The notes: generated from the sequence alone by a model not told the origin. A DNA stretch of 64,000 bases from an uncultured Paracoccaceae bacterium (GCA_951812615.1 CATOSU010000002.1:558001-622000), one strand, 5' to 3'. Counted from the first letter of the stretch, positions 16,768 through 28,033 are shown. Numbers and translations: made by a program.

Positions 16768-18576
16768 TCAGTACACCCGTGCCTTGGGCGCGATCTTTTT
16801 CAGATCGATGCCGCCCTCGCCCTCGGTCGTCAGCGGATCCAGATGCACGGGCCGGAAGCCCAGTGTCGCCTTGTCGTCGCTATCGAACCAAGTCAGGCTG
16901 TGCCTGCGCCAGTTTTTGTCATCACGATCCGGATAATCCTCGTGCGCATGCGCGCCGCGGCTTTCCTTGCGGGCCTCGGCGCTGATCACGGTCGCCAGCG
17001 CGTTCGGCATCAGGTTCGTCAGTTCCAGCGTTTCCATCAGGTCGGAATTCCACACCAGACTGCGGTCGGTCACTTTGACGTCCGCCATCTTGGACGCCAC
17101 GCCCTGCATCTTCTGCACACCTTCCGCCAGCGTCTTGTCGGTGCGGAACACCGCGGCGTCCGCCTGCATGGTCCGCTGCATTTCCAGACGCAGATCCGCC
17201 GTCGGCACCGCACCGTTGGCGTTGCGGATGCCGTCGAACCGGTCAAACGCGGCCTCAATCGCGGCCTGCGGTGCCTGCGGAACCGAACTGTCGGCCTCGA
17301 CAACCTGCCCGGCGCGAATGGCCGCGGCCCGGCCGAACACCACAAGGTCAATCAGCGAGTTCGAACCCAGCCGGTTGGCCCCGTGAACCGATGCACAGCC
17401 GGCCTCACCCACGGCCATCAGGCCGGGGGCCAGACGGTCGGGATCATCCTCGGTCGGGGACAGAACCTCGCCCCAGTAATTCGTCGGAATACCGCCCATG
17501 TTGTAATGCACCGTGGGCAGAACCGGGATCGGCTCCTTGGTCAGGTCGACACCGGCAAAGATGCGCGCGCTTTCCGAAATCCCCGGCAGCCGTTCCGCCA
17601 GCGTTTCCGGCGGCAAATGGTTCAGGTGCAGGTGGATGTGGTCCTTGCCCTCGCCCACGCCGCGGCCTTCGCGGATTTCCATCGTCATACAGCGGCTGAC
17701 CACGTCCCGCGACGCCAGATCCTTGTAGGTCGGCGCATAGCGTTCCATGAACCGCTCGCCTTCGGAGTTGGTCAGATACCCGCCCTCGCCCCGCGCGCCT
17801 TCGGTGATCAGACAACCGGACCCGTAAATGCCGGTCGGGTGGAACTGAACGAACTCCATGTCCTGCAACGGCAGGCCGGCGCGGGCAATCATGCCGCCGC
17901 CGTCTCCGGTACAGGTATGTGCCGAAGTCGCGCTGAAATAGGCCCGGCCATAGCCGCCCGTGGCCAGCACGACCATCTTGGCGTTGAACACATGCATTTC
18001 GCCGGTATCCAGCTGCCAGCACAGCACGCCGCGGCACTGGCCGTTTTCGTCCATCAGCAGGTCGATGGCGAAATACTCGATATAGAACTCGGCATTGTTC
18101 TTCAGCGACTGGCCATACAGCGTATGCAGGATCGCGTGCCCGGTCCGGTCGGCCGCCGCGCAGGTCCGCTGCACCGGCGGGCCCTCGCCAAACTCGGTCG
18201 TGTGCCCGCCGAACGGACGCTGATAGATCCGGCCTTCCTCGGTCCGGCTGAACGGGACACCGTAATGTTCCAGCTCGTAAACCGCCTTGGGCGCTTCACG
18301 GGCAAGGTATTCCATCGCGTCCGTATCACCCAGCCAGTCCGACCCCTTGACGGTGTCATACATGTGCCATTGCCAGTGATCCGGCCCCATGTTGCTCAGC
18401 GATGCGGCGATGCCGCCCTGCGCGGCAACGGTGTGCGAGCGTGTCGGGAACACCTTGGAAATACAGGCCGTGCGCAGGCCCTGTTCCGCCATGCCCAGCG
18501 TCGCCCGCAGCCCGGCCCCGCCGGCACCCACAACCACGACGTCATAGTCGTGGGTTTCGTATTCGTATGCAGCCAT
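16768..18576 (-). CDS. sdhA: Succinate dehydrogenase flavoprotein subunit
   Basis: 602-aa catalytic subunit oxidising succinate to fumarate. The FAD dinucleotide fold is [13 protein letters not shown] at residue 13. The covalent-flavin His lies in [10 protein letters not shown] near residue 48, and the active-site region is seen in RPFGGHT and [11 protein letters not shown]. Length is normal. It is 23 nt downstream of sdhD. The three genes between it and sdhB do not disturb the reading frame. Confidence 0.98.
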   Translation of the reverse strand: MAAYEYETHDYDVVVVGAGGAGLRATLGMAEQGLRTACISKVFPTRSHTVAAQGGIAASLSNMGPDHWQWHMYDTVKGSDWLGDTDAMEYLAREAPKAVYELEHYGVPFSRTEEGRIYQRPFGGHTTEFGEGPPVQRTCAAADRTGHAILHTLYGQSLKNNAEFYIEYFAIDLLMDENGQCRGVLCWQLDTGEMHVFNAKMVVLATGGYGRAYFSATSAHTCTGDGGGMIARAGLPLQDMEFVQFHPTGIYGSGCLITEGARGEGGYLTNSEGERFMERYAPTYKDLASRDVVSRCMTMEIREGRGVGEGKDHIHLHLNHLPPETLAERLPGISESARIFAGVDLTKEPIPVLPTVHYNMGGIPTNYWGEVLSPTEDDPDRLAPGLMAVGEAGCASVHGANRLGSNSLIDLVVFGRAAAIRAGQVVEADSSVPQAPQAAIEAAFDRFDGIRNANGAVPTADLRLEMQRTMQADAAVFRTDKTLAEGVQKMQGVASKMADVKVTDRSLVWNSDLMETLELTNLMPNALATVISAEARKESRGAHAHEDYPDRDDKNWRRHSLTWFDSDDKATLGFRPVHLDPLTTEGEGGIDLKKIAPKARVY

Positions 18577-18599
18577 ACTTTGCGTCTCCCGTCAGAAGG

Positions 18600-18971
18600 T
18601 CAGAGCGCGATGCGCGCCAGGGCGAAAAGGCCGACAGCGGCCGCGGCATAGCAAAGGCAGATCACCCCGATGATCAGCACCTTCTGCGCAATTCCGTGAA
18701 CATAGTCCTCGAGCATCACCTGCGCGCCGTCCTTGAAATGCATGAAACCGACAACCAGGGTGAGCGCCGCAACAATGGCCGGGAACGGCCGTGCGAAATA
18801 GGCAACCACCTCTTCATGCGGCTCGCCCAGCATCGGGCCAAAGGTGAAAACGAACAGCGGCACAAGGATCAGCAGCGCGACCGAGCTGACCTTCATGGCC
18901 CAGAAATGAGCCGTCCCGGTCTTGGCACTGCCCATGCCAACGGCGCGTTTGCGGTCTGTCAGATAACGCAT
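18600..18971 (-). CDS. sdhD: Succinate dehydrogenase membrane anchor subunit
   Basis: 123-aa hydrophobic anchor with three transmembrane helices (about residues 25-45, 58-78 and 95-118). A haem/quinone-side His is in MHFKDGAQVMLEDYVH, typical of alphaproteobacterial SdhD. ATG 18971 is chosen over an upstream in-frame ATG because GGAGG precedes it. It lies 11 nt after the sdhC stop. Confidence 0.93.
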   Translation of the reverse strand: MRYLTDRKRAVGMGSAKTGTAHFWAMKVSSVALLILVPLFVFTFGPMLGEPHEEVVAYFARPFPAIVAALTLVVGFMHFKDGAQVMLEDYVHGIAQKVLIIGVICLCYAAAAVGLFALARIAL

Positions 18972-18982
18972 CTCAGGCCTCC

Positions 18983-19369
18983 TCACATAATGATGATCGT
19001 GGTCAGGACCGTCAGCACGACGGATCCGCCAACGACAGCCCAGCCCAGCTTTTCAGCGGTTTCCAGCTCCAGCCCGATCGCATTGTCCCAGATCAGGTGC
19101 CGGATCCCGGCCAGCGTGTGATACCACAGCGCCCAGAGCGACAGGAACATCACCAGATCGCCCAGAAACGAGGTGATCACGGCATCGGCAACGGCGAAAT
19201 ACTCAGGCGACGAAGATGCCGCCAACAGCCACCAGACGATCAGTAACGCACCGACAATCAGCGCGTTGCCCGTGATCCGGGTCAGGATCGACGTGACAGA
19301 AGTGAGCTGCGGACGATAAATGGTCAGGTGCGGCGACAGCGGGCGGTTTCCCCGGTTCACATCGGCCAT
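18983..19369 (-). CDS. sdhC: Succinate dehydrogenase cytochrome b556 subunit
   Basis: 128-aa anchor subunit with the N-terminal signature RPLSPHLTIYRPQLTS (quinone-site region) and the haem-ligand segment WYHTLAGIRHLIWD near residue 90. Three transmembrane helices are apparent. ATG 19369 has AAGGAAA upstream and is the normal start. It is the first gene of the sdh operon. A tandem palindrome pair lies 117-148 nt upstream, inside the end of the DUF1194 gene. Confidence 0.95.
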   Translation of the reverse strand: MADVNRGNRPLSPHLTIYRPQLTSVTSILTRITGNALIVGALLIVWWLLAASSSPEYFAVADAVITSFLGDLVMFLSLWALWYHTLAGIRHLIWDNAIGLELETAEKLGWAVVGGSVVLTVLTTIIIM

Positions 19370-19423
19370 ACGTTTTCCTTTCCGGCTTGCTTGCAACTGT
19401 TTTTAAGGGAATTTGCGCCGGAG

Positions 19424-20191
19424 TCACGGGGCTGTCAGCGCAATCAGCGCGGTTTTTTGGCGCGGTGCAGCATTTTCGTCGGTGGACGTGATCACACTTG
19501 GCGAACGTGTGATCACACCCGGCAGCAATGACGACGTCTGCTGGGTCACTTCCCGCAAAAGTTTCTTGCGGATCTTCCCCGGATAGTCGGAAAACGAGTC
19601 CGCTGTGACCACAAATGCCCCTTCGCCATGGATCACGTGTTCGAAAAAATAGTCGGTCAGGTCCGGCTCGCTGGCCTCGATCGCAATCGCGTTCACGACA
19701 ATCCCGCGCCGCTTCAGCTCCCTTCGGATCTCCTCAGGCTCGATCCCCTCGTTGTTGGGACCATCGCCCGACACGTCGATCAGCTTCCGCGCACAGTGCT
19801 CCACCTTGTCGAAATCCCGCATCGTGAACAGCACCGCCTCGCCGATTGCCGTGGAATAACTGCGCCACAACCGGGCATCGGCGGCGACCCTATCGGCGAA
19901 CTGTTCCAGATCGGTAAATCCCTCCATCACCGTCCACGGTATCGAAATCTGCTGCCGGGATGATCCGGTCCATTGCACCAGCTTCAGCTGCGCACGCCCG
20001 CGCACCAGCGTTTCGGCAATCACCGGGTCGCGCAGCGCCGTCGCCAGCCCGCCCATCTGAATGCTGTATTCGTGCTGGTCCACTGACCCCGACACATCCA
20101 CCGCCAGCGCCAGCGCCAGATCACAGGCCAGCGCCGGACCTGCAAACAGGCCGGACAGGGCGGCAAGGAATCGTGAAACCGTTCGGCGCAT
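19424..20191 (-). CDS. DUF1194 (von Willebrand A-like) secreted protein
   Basis: 255-aa protein with a signal peptide (residues 1-22, ending GPALA) and a vWA-like fold. The MIDAS motif DVSGS is seen at about residue 32, and a later DVSGDGPNNEG supplies further metal-site residues. DUF1194 proteins are periplasmic and of unknown function, perhaps adhesion or chaperoning. Its last 40 codons overlap the predicted sdh operator, so its C-terminal tail may be constrained by regulation rather than by protein function. Confidence 0.85.
   Translation of the reverse strand: MRRTVSRFLAALSGLFAGPALACDLALALAVDVSGSVDQHEYSIQMGGLATALRDPVIAETLVRGRAQLKLVQWTGSSRQQISIPWTVMEGFTDLEQFADRVAADARLWRSYSTAIGEAVLFTMRDFDKVEHCARKLIDVSGDGPNNEGIEPEEIRRELKRRGIVVNAIAIEASEPDLTDYFFEHVIHGEGAFVVTADSFSDYPGKIRKKLLREVTQQTSSLLPGVITRSPSVITSTDENAAPRQKTALIALTAP
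19487..19517 (-). promoter_or_regulatory. Tandem TGTGATCACA operator pair upstream of sdhC
   Basis: Read on the sdh strand, TGTGATCACA (19517-19508) is followed after 11 nt by TGTGATCACG (19496-19487). Repeat starts are 21 bp apart, two helical turns. The downstream edge is 117 nt before the sdhC ATG. The same order, spacing and end-base difference occurs before sucC. The likely reading is a dimeric regulator binding two adjacent sites. The regulator is unknown. Confidence 0.7.
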
Positions 20192-20248
20192 AGCGTCACC
20201 CTACCCCCGCCGCAGCCGATGTCACCTCACGTTGGAGACAACCCGCGC

Positions 20249-21004
20249 TCAGCGCGGGGCCCAGTCTGCAAGATTGTCGGCAAATTCCGTGCACATCACG
20301 ATCTCGCGGTATTGCGGATCGTAAAAGGCGTTGGGCTGGCCGCAGGGCACCACCGACACCGTCAGCACCTCCGGCAGCCGGAACTCTTCGTTCAGCGCCT
20401 CGATCTCGCTCTCGACAATCAGCGCGGTCAGTTCGGCGCCATCTGTCTCGACCACGACCTCTCCCAGCCGGAAACTCTGCCCGCCATCGGGATGATACAC
20501 CTCGTCCAGAACTGCGCCCCAGCTTCCCGCCGCCTGATCATATTCAACATCGCAATACTCAGCCCGCTCTTCCGGCAGACCCAGATCCTCGGCCACATCA
20601 CCCCGACCCTCCGGATCCGCCCCGTAAAAGATACAGACCAGATTGAAATAGCGCTGCAGATCCGGGCCATGCACATCCCAATAGACCGGATCATAATCCC
20701 CGCGCTGCTGCACTTCGCCCAGAAACCCGAACGCCGTGTCATAGGCCAGCTTGATCGCGTCTTCTTCCTCGTAGAACTCATCCAGCAGGAAAACCGACAA
20801 CACGTCGGCGGCATCTTCCTCCTGTCCGAAAATCGGCAGACGCAGAATGTCGATCAGGGCATGACCCAGCTCGTGATAGAAAATGCCCAGCAGGTTGCTT
20901 TCGACATAAACCTGCAACTCTTCGGCGGCGTCGAAACGGAACTCGGCCTGTGCCGGTGCGGCAAGGGCCGAAAAAACCGCCGCTATGGTCGCCTGACGGA
21001 ACAT
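20249..21004 (-). CDS. DUF4344 putative metallopeptidase
   Basis: 251-aa secreted protein with a signal peptide (residues 1-20, ending AQA). It has a zincin-like HELGH near residue 44, followed by EEDAAD about 18 residues later, the DUF4344 family signature for a putative zinc peptidase. Conserved Cys pairs in the C-terminal half may form disulfides. It starts 7 nt after the mch stop and is probably the tail of the mcl2-nnrU-DUF1737-mch operon. Its target is unknown. Confidence 0.82.
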   Translation of the reverse strand: MFRQATIAAVFSALAAPAQAEFRFDAAEELQVYVESNLLGIFYHELGHALIDILRLPIFGQEEDAADVLSVFLLDEFYEEEDAIKLAYDTAFGFLGEVQQRGDYDPVYWDVHGPDLQRYFNLVCIFYGADPEGRGDVAEDLGLPEERAEYCDVEYDQAAGSWGAVLDEVYHPDGGQSFRLGEVVVETDGAELTALIVESEIEALNEEFRLPEVLTVSVVPCGQPNAFYDPQYREIVMCTEFADNLADWAPR

Positions 21005-21011
21005 ACCGCCA

Positions 21012-22040
21012 TCAGAGCGGCATCAGCGCCCAGTAATCAAGGTCCAGCAGCACATGCGGCAGGTATTTCCCGTCCTCGCCCCGCAGGGTAAAGGGCTCTC
21101 CGCCCTTGGTTGCCACCAGCCGCAGCCGGATCGCGCCGACGCCCGGCGCATCCGTCTCAGCCTTGTCCAGCACTTCGGACCACGCCTTGATCGTGTCCCC
21201 GGCAAAGCACGGATTGGCATGTGCCCCGCCGTTCAGCCCGACGATCATCTGCGCATTTGCCAACCCGTTGAAACTCAGCGCGCGGGCCATCGAAATGACA
21301 TGCCCGCCATAGATCAGCCGCCCTTCGGGCCGGAATGTCAGGTCGAAATGCACCTTGGCCGTGTTCTGCCACAGCCGCGTGGCAATCATATGCTCGGCCT
21401 CTTCCACGGTGACACCGTCAACATGGTCGATGGTTTCCCCGATCTCGTAATCGCCCCAGCGATGCGGCTCTCCGGCCAGCGCAAAATCATAACCCGAGAA
21501 ATCCAGCCCCTCGGGGATCACCAGCCGCTCCGGCGGCACCACCTTGGTCAGCTCCGGCACCACCGTTTCCGGGGCCGGGGCCTCCGCATCGCGTTTGCGC
21601 ACCATGACCCAGCGCACATATTCCAGCACCGCCTCGTCGTTCTGGTTCAGCCCCCGCGTGCGCACCCAGACCACGCCCGTTTTCCCGTTCGAGTTCTGCT
21701 TCACCCCGATCACTTCACTGACCGACCGCAGCGTATCGCCCAGCTCCACCGGCACCAGCCAGCGGCCCTCGGCATAGCCCAGATTGGCCACGGCGTTCAA
21801 AGACACATCCGGTACGGTTTTGCCGAAAACCACGTGAAACGCCGCCAGATCGTCCAGCGGGCTGGCCGGCAGGCCACTGACCTGCGCGAACATATCCGAG
21901 GAATAAAGCGCATGACGCGCCGGATAGAGCGCATGATACAGCGCCCGCTCGCCTTCGGTCACGGTGCGCGGCACCGCATGCGTCAGCACGTCACCAACGC
22001 TGTAATCTTCAAAAAACCGGCCCGGGTTGGTCTTGGCCAT
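21012..22040 (-). CDS. mch: Mesaconyl-CoA (C1) hydratase / beta-methylmalyl-CoA dehydratase
   Basis: 342-aa double-hotdog MaoC-type hydratase converting mesaconyl-C1-CoA to beta-methylmalyl-CoA in the EMC pathway. Length and the N-terminal segment (NPGRFFEDYSVGDV, then FHVVFGKTVPDVSLNAVANL) closely resemble what I recall of Rhodobacter Mch. GGAGA is 7 nt before the ATG. The upstream DUF1737 stop directly abuts its start codon, indicating translational coupling. It sits three genes below the malyl-CoA thioesterase gene, consistent with shared expression. Confidence 0.93.
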   Translation of the reverse strand: MAKTNPGRFFEDYSVGDVLTHAVPRTVTEGERALYHALYPARHALYSSDMFAQVSGLPASPLDDLAAFHVVFGKTVPDVSLNAVANLGYAEGRWLVPVELGDTLRSVSEVIGVKQNSNGKTGVVWVRTRGLNQNDEAVLEYVRWVMVRKRDAEAPAPETVVPELTKVVPPERLVIPEGLDFSGYDFALAGEPHRWGDYEIGETIDHVDGVTVEEAEHMIATRLWQNTAKVHFDLTFRPEGRLIYGGHVISMARALSFNGLANAQMIVGLNGGAHANPCFAGDTIKAWSEVLDKAETDAPGVGAIRLRLVATKGGEPFTLRGEDGKYLPHVLLDLDYWALMPL

Positions 22041-22247
22041 TCACTGTTCTCCAAGTTTCATGTCAGGGGAATAGGCCGCGCTGACCTCTTTGGTCACGGC
22101 CTGCCCGCAGCGCATCACGCCACGGGCCGCATCAAAGCCATAGACCGGCTCACCATACAGCACCCACCCGTTCGCAAGCGCGGCACTGACCTTGTGACAA
22201 AAGGCCGACGTGTCGTCCTCGCTCAGAAACCGGTAGAGCCGTGTCAT
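22041..22247 (-). CDS. DUF1737 domain-containing small protein
   Basis: 68-aa protein resembling DUF1737, a short domain with the pattern YRFLSEDDTSAFCHKVSAAL followed by GWVLYGEP. Function is unknown. ATG 22247 overlaps the end of nnrU by 4 nt, and its stop abuts the mch start, so it is embedded in the mcl2-mch operon. The long upstream extension available in this frame lies over nnrU and is not used. Confidence 0.75.
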   Translation of the reverse strand: MTRLYRFLSEDDTSAFCHKVSAALANGWVLYGEPVYGFDAARGVMRCGQAVTKEVSAAYSPDMKLGEQ

Positions 22248-22792
22248 GAGCCGAACGGCCATGGGCCGACAAGGCTGTGAACATAACCGATCACCGCCAG
22301 CAGCACGACGGACGCGGCAAGAAACATCCCATCCTTGGCCAGCGTGCCCTTTTCGCCCGGTGTCCAGTCCGGTTCCGCCCGGTTGATCACCACCTTCTCG
22401 GCAATCGCCCAGATCCACAGCCCGCCAAACAGGATCACATCGGCCAGTTCCCCGTTCACCAGCAGATGGCCCAGCGCCCACAGGCCGAAACCGTTCAGCA
22501 TCGGGTGCCGCATCCCGTTCAGCAACGCACCCTTCTTCGGGGCCGGGCTCATCATGTAGATGGCGATCAGGACCAGCAGGTTGTTGACATGAACCAGAAA
22601 CGCCGGCGGATACCAAAGCGGGATAATCTCGGCCGACCGGTACCCGATCACCATCAACACGATGCCCGCGACAATGGCGACCGCGACAGCCCCCTTGCCC
22701 CCGTCGCCCATCGCGGCCCGGCGCTCAGGTGCAATCCGTTTGAAAAAATGCGCGCCCCACCAGAGCGCAAGTCCGAGTACCAGCAGTAGCAT
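22244..22792 (-). CDS. NnrU family membrane protein
   Basis: 182-aa integral membrane protein with about five transmembrane helices and the NnrU/MddA-type signature GMRHPMLNGFGLWALGHLLVNG near residue 93. NnrU was first linked to nitric oxide and denitrification in Rhodobacter, but most members lie outside denitrification clusters. No nir or nor genes are present here. It follows the malyl-CoA thioesterase gene by 38 nt and overlaps the DUF1737 gene. Confidence 0.87.
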   Translation of the reverse strand: MLLLVLGLALWWGAHFFKRIAPERRAAMGDGGKGAVAVAIVAGIVLMVIGYRSAEIIPLWYPPAFLVHVNNLLVLIAIYMMSPAPKKGALLNGMRHPMLNGFGLWALGHLLVNGELADVILFGGLWIWAIAEKVVINRAEPDWTPGEKGTLAKDGMFLAASVVLLAVIGYVHSLVGPWPFGS

Positions 22793-22830
22793 TCTGCTCT
22801 CCCTGAATGTGAACAGGTTTTACATATTGC

Positions 22831-23685
22831 CTATTCACCCATCGCTGCAATGGTTTCGGCCTTGGCCAGTGTTTTTCTTGCGGTTTCCACGTGCAAATTC
22901 TCGACGATCCGGCCATCGACAACCGCCACACCCTGCCCGGACGCCTCGGTTTCCTCGAACGCCGCAATCTGCCGGCGCGCCAGATCGATCTCCTCCTCGG
23001 ACGGGGCAAAGGCCGCGTTGGTCACCGCGACCTGTGCCGGATGGATCAGCGTCTTGCCGTCAAATCCCATATCCCTGCCCTGCGCGCATTCCAGCGCCAG
23101 ACCGTCATCGTCCTTGAACGCGTTGTAAACCCCGTCAACAATCGCGATCCCCTCGGCCTTTGCAGCCAACAGACACAGCCCGAGCCCGGTGAGCAACGGT
23201 TCGCGATCCGCCCGGAACCGCGTGTTCAGCTCTTTGGCAAGGTCGTTCGTGCCCATGACCATACCCTGCAGCTTGGGATGCGCGGCAATCTCCGCCGCAT
23301 TCAGCATCCCCCGCGGGGTCTCCATCATCGCCCACACCGGCAGGTCACCGGTGATCTCCGCCAGCGCTTCGACCGCCGCCGCATTGTCCACCTTGGGCAA
23401 CAGCACCGCATCGGCATTCATACCGCGCACCGCCTCGGCATCGGCCCGGCCCCATTCGGTGTCCAGCCCGTTGATCCGCACGATCCGCATCCGCTGACCA
23501 TAGCCGCCCTCGGCCAGTGTCTGCGCCAGCATCTCGCGCGCACTGCCCTTTTCCTCGGCCGTGACCGCGTCCTCCAGATCAAAGATGATCGCATCCACCG
23601 GCAGCGTTCTGGCCTTGTCCAGCGCGCGCGGCTTAGAGGCCGGGATATAAAGAACCGAGCGCAACGGGCGGTCTCCGGTCGACAT
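22831..23685 (-). CDS. mcl2: Malyl-CoA thioesterase/lyase-family enzyme (CitE-like)
   Basis: 284-aa HpcH/HpaI (CitE) family TIM-barrel enzyme. It has RSVLYIPASKPRALDKA at the N-terminus, the Mg-binding DLEDAV near residue 36, MMETPRGML near residue 120 and KTLIHPAQV near residue 225. The length and 'RSVLYIP' start fit the Rhodobacter Mcl2 type, (3S)-malyl-CoA thioesterase, better than the longer Mcl1 beta-methylmalyl-CoA lyase. Linkage to mch supports an EMC role releasing malate. AAGGAG precedes ATG 23685. The exact activity is inferred. Confidence 0.85.
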   Translation of the reverse strand: MSTGDRPLRSVLYIPASKPRALDKARTLPVDAIIFDLEDAVTAEEKGSAREMLAQTLAEGGYGQRMRIVRINGLDTEWGRADAEAVRGMNADAVLLPKVDNAAAVEALAEITGDLPVWAMMETPRGMLNAAEIAAHPKLQGMVMGTNDLAKELNTRFRADREPLLTGLGLCLLAAKAEGIAIVDGVYNAFKDDDGLALECAQGRDMGFDGKTLIHPAQVAVTNAAFAPSEEEIDLARRQIAAFEETEASGQGVAVVDGRIVENLHVETARKTLAKAETIAAMGE

Positions 23686-23993
23686 GGGCGACTCCTTCGA
23701 TAACAAAATTGCGCGGAATGGGACATTTTTGGACAGAAAGTTCAAGCCCGAATTTGCCGCAGCGCAGCAAAATTCGAATGCGCAACACTCCGTGACCGCA
23801 GTGTTAACCGGTCGGAAGGCTTCACAAGGCACCGTTTTGGTATCGGACAGAGGCAATCCGGCACGCTGCCGGCGGGCCATTCGGCACAAAACCGGTTGCC
23901 CCTGCCCGATGACCGCGTCGCGGCCGGTTTCTGCCGGGGCAAAAACGCACCGGGTCAGCCGCAGACGCCTGCCACACGAAAGGGGCAACAGCG
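23686..23993. other. 308-nt divergent intergenic region
   Basis: This region separates mcl2 (minus) from the small secreted protein (plus). It holds ATTGCGC at 23708-23714 and a TTTGC-N9-GCAAA dyad at 23753-23771, both upstream of mcl2 and similar to dyads before ccr, ecm and phaB. I see no convincing gene, tRNA or terminator in it. Confidence 0.4.
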
Positions 23994-24308
23994 ATGATGA
24001 AAAACCTGATCAGGATGACAATGGGGCTGGGCGCCGTTGCGCTTGCAGCTCAACAGGCCTTTGCCGAAGGCAGCAATTGCGCACCGCGCCATCTGGTTCT
24101 CGAACGGCTGAGCGAAAAATACGGCGAAACCCGGCAGAGCATCGGGGTCGCGTCGAACAATTCCATCGTCGAGGTGTTTGCATCCGACGCCACTGGCACA
24201 TGGACCATCACGGTCACACTGCCCAGCGGTGTCACCTGCATGGTCGCCTCCGGCCAGTCCTTCGAAACCCTTGCCGAGGCGCTGCCGCCGCGCGGGGACG
24301 ACGCCTGA
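23994..24308 (+). CDS. Small secreted hypothetical protein
   Basis: 104-aa protein with a clear signal peptide (about residues 1-25, ending QQAFA). The mature part of about 80 residues has two Cys (NCAPRHL and VTCMV) that could form a disulfide. It ends in SFETLAEALPPRGDDA, a tail pattern I recall from short Rhodobacterales secreted proteins. Two adjacent ATGs (23994 and 23997) follow AGGGG. Function is unknown. Confidence 0.75.
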   Translation: MMKNLIRMTMGLGAVALAAQQAFAEGSNCAPRHLVLERLSEKYGETRQSIGVASNNSIVEVFASDATGTWTITVTLPSGVTCMVASGQSFETLAEALPPRGDDA

Positions 24309-24329
24309 GGAACACCGGACATCCGCCTG

Positions 24330-26614
<2,285 letters not shown>

Positions 26615-26648
26615 GGGTGAATTCCGATCCCGAAACGTATATCATGAT

Positions 26649-26679
26649 GGGGCGCCCGGCGGGCGCCCCTCATCGTTTT
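26649..26679 (+). terminator. Terminator after mdh
   Basis: 9-bp GC-only stem (26649-26657 and 26661-26669) with loop GGC, followed by TCATCGTTTT. It lies 34 nt after the mdh stop and just before the next gene's GGAGG, so it may act as a partial terminator or attenuator. Confidence 0.75.
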
Positions 26680-26689
26680 GGAGGTCCCC

Positions 26690-27880
26690 ATGTTCCGCAA
26701 ACTCCTGTTTCTTCTGATCGGCCTGCTGCCAACCGCGGCCTTCAGCGTCGAAAACCTGTCAGACCGGATCGCCGAATTCGGCCTTGAACACACCGCGCAA
26801 AGCCTGTCCGCCCTTGACCGGCCCGACGCCTCACAGCTCTTTGCCCTCGGCGGTGTCCGGTTTCTGCGGGCCATCGAAAAGGCCCTTCAGACGCGCTACC
26901 GCTACGGGCTCACCGGGGAAACAATAAGTTTGCCGGTTCTGCGGGTGGAACTTGCGACCAACCCCGACCCCGAACCGTTCGATACCGAAATCATGGACAG
27001 GATCTTTGAAGCGGTTTCCGCCGACATGGAACTGGCGCGGACCGCCCTGTCCGGCATCGGCACGCAGGAGGTTGGCGTCAGAATTGAGCTGGACGATCTC
27101 TGGTTCGACGTGAACATGAACGCCAGACGCGACCCATTCGAGGGCATTATCTGGCTGGCCGGCGAATCTCTCTTTCCGAATCAGATGGGCCGCGGCGGAA
27201 CGCCATTGCAGATCCGGTTCGACACGGCGGATGCCGCGTGGCTTCACGCCTATACCCATCTTCTTTCCGGCGTCAGCGATCTCGTTCTGGCGTTTCCGCC
27301 GGGTCCCGCGATCGAACAGGTCACGACCGGTGCCGCGCGGATGAACTCGTTTTTCGAACTGGCCCCGCCCACAAATGCCTACGAAGAGATTTTCGCAGCC
27401 GATGTTGATGCGGCGATGGTCGTCTTCCTCGCCGTTCAGCAACAACCGCGCGCAGAGCGGACAAGATCGGCCCGGCAGAATTTTCTGGCGATGATCCGGG
27501 AAAACCGCCGGTTCTGGTCCCTGCTGGACCTGGAACAGGACAACGATGCCGAATGGATCCCCAACGCCCGGCAAACCTCGGCGCTGGGGGTACAGCTGCC
27601 GCCCGACATCGCCACCACCTGGCAGGCGATCCTGACCGACGCCGAAGACCTGCTCGAAGGCCGCAAGCTGATCCCGCACTGGCGCTATGGCAGCGCGGCA
27701 GGCATTAACCTCAAACGGCTGATGGAAGACCCGATCCCGGTCGAACCCGCCGAATGGCTGCAGGGCATGGGCCTGCTGGACTATGCCGAGCCGGGCGAAC
27801 GCATCGGTTTTTTCAACTGGCGACAGTTTCAGCGCATGGTCCGTGGCGATTCGATGGTGTTCGTTCTGCTTTTGAATTGA
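26690..27880 (+). CDS. Hypothetical secreted protein between mdh and sucC
   Basis: 396-aa protein with a signal peptide (about residues 1-22, ending AAFS) and no other membrane segment, so probably periplasmic. I do not recognise a domain. The body is mostly helical with a Pro-rich mid-section (FPPGPAIEQ) and a C-terminal PVEPAEWLQGMG stretch. GGAGG precedes the ATG. It ends 12 nt before the sucC operator pair, so it is in a separate transcription unit from sucC or reads into it. Confidence 0.75.
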   Translation: MFRKLLFLLIGLLPTAAFSVENLSDRIAEFGLEHTAQSLSALDRPDASQLFALGGVRFLRAIEKALQTRYRYGLTGETISLPVLRVELATNPDPEPFDTEIMDRIFEAVSADMELARTALSGIGTQEVGVRIELDDLWFDVNMNARRDPFEGIIWLAGESLFPNQMGRGGTPLQIRFDTADAAWLHAYTHLLSGVSDLVLAFPPGPAIEQVTTGAARMNSFFELAPPTNAYEEIFAADVDAAMVVFLAVQQQPRAERTRSARQNFLAMIRENRRFWSLLDLEQDNDAEWIPNARQTSALGVQLPPDIATTWQAILTDAEDLLEGRKLIPHWRYGSAAGINLKRLMEDPIPVEPAEWLQGMGLLDYAEPGERIGFFNWRQFQRMVRGDSMVFVLLLN

Positions 27881-27892
27881 CCAACGGTGTTT

Positions 27893-27923
27893 TGTGATCA
27901 CACGATTTTTCCATGTGATCACG
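27893..27923 (+). promoter_or_regulatory. Tandem TGTGATCACA operator pair upstream of sucC
   Basis: TGTGATCACA (27893-27902) is followed after 11 nt by TGTGATCACG (27914-27923), 110 nt before the sucC ATG. Order, spacing and end-base variation are the same as before sdhC. The region to sucC also has an interrupted inverted repeat (27928-27936 with 27961-27969). The palindrome resembles a CRP half-site pair without its spacer but is not a canonical CRP site. The regulator is unknown. Confidence 0.7.
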
Positions 27924-28033
27924 AATGTCGGTTTTTTTCAGAAAACCCTGTTTTGTTAGGAAAAACCGAATTAACCCGGAGTCAATCGCGGGCAGTTAGC
28001 CCATACCAAAGCGCATAGAACGGGACCCAATCC

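Noticed and set aside
16735-18651. 638-aa plus-strand open frame opposite sdhA
   Set aside because: Antisense shadow of sdhA, which has all expected motifs.
19169-19185. A third GTGATCAC core inside sdhC
   Set aside because: Single isolated core without the paired arrangement, within conserved coding sequence; probably chance.
22244-22792. Denitrification locus, suggested by NnrU
   Set aside because: No nir, nor, nos or other nnr genes nearby; NnrU-family proteins are common outside denitrification.
22831-23685. Mcl1 (beta-methylmalyl-CoA lyase) for the CitE-like gene
   Set aside because: Length and the RSVLYIPASKPRAL start fit the shorter Mcl2 thioesterase type; Mcl1 is longer with a different N-terminus.
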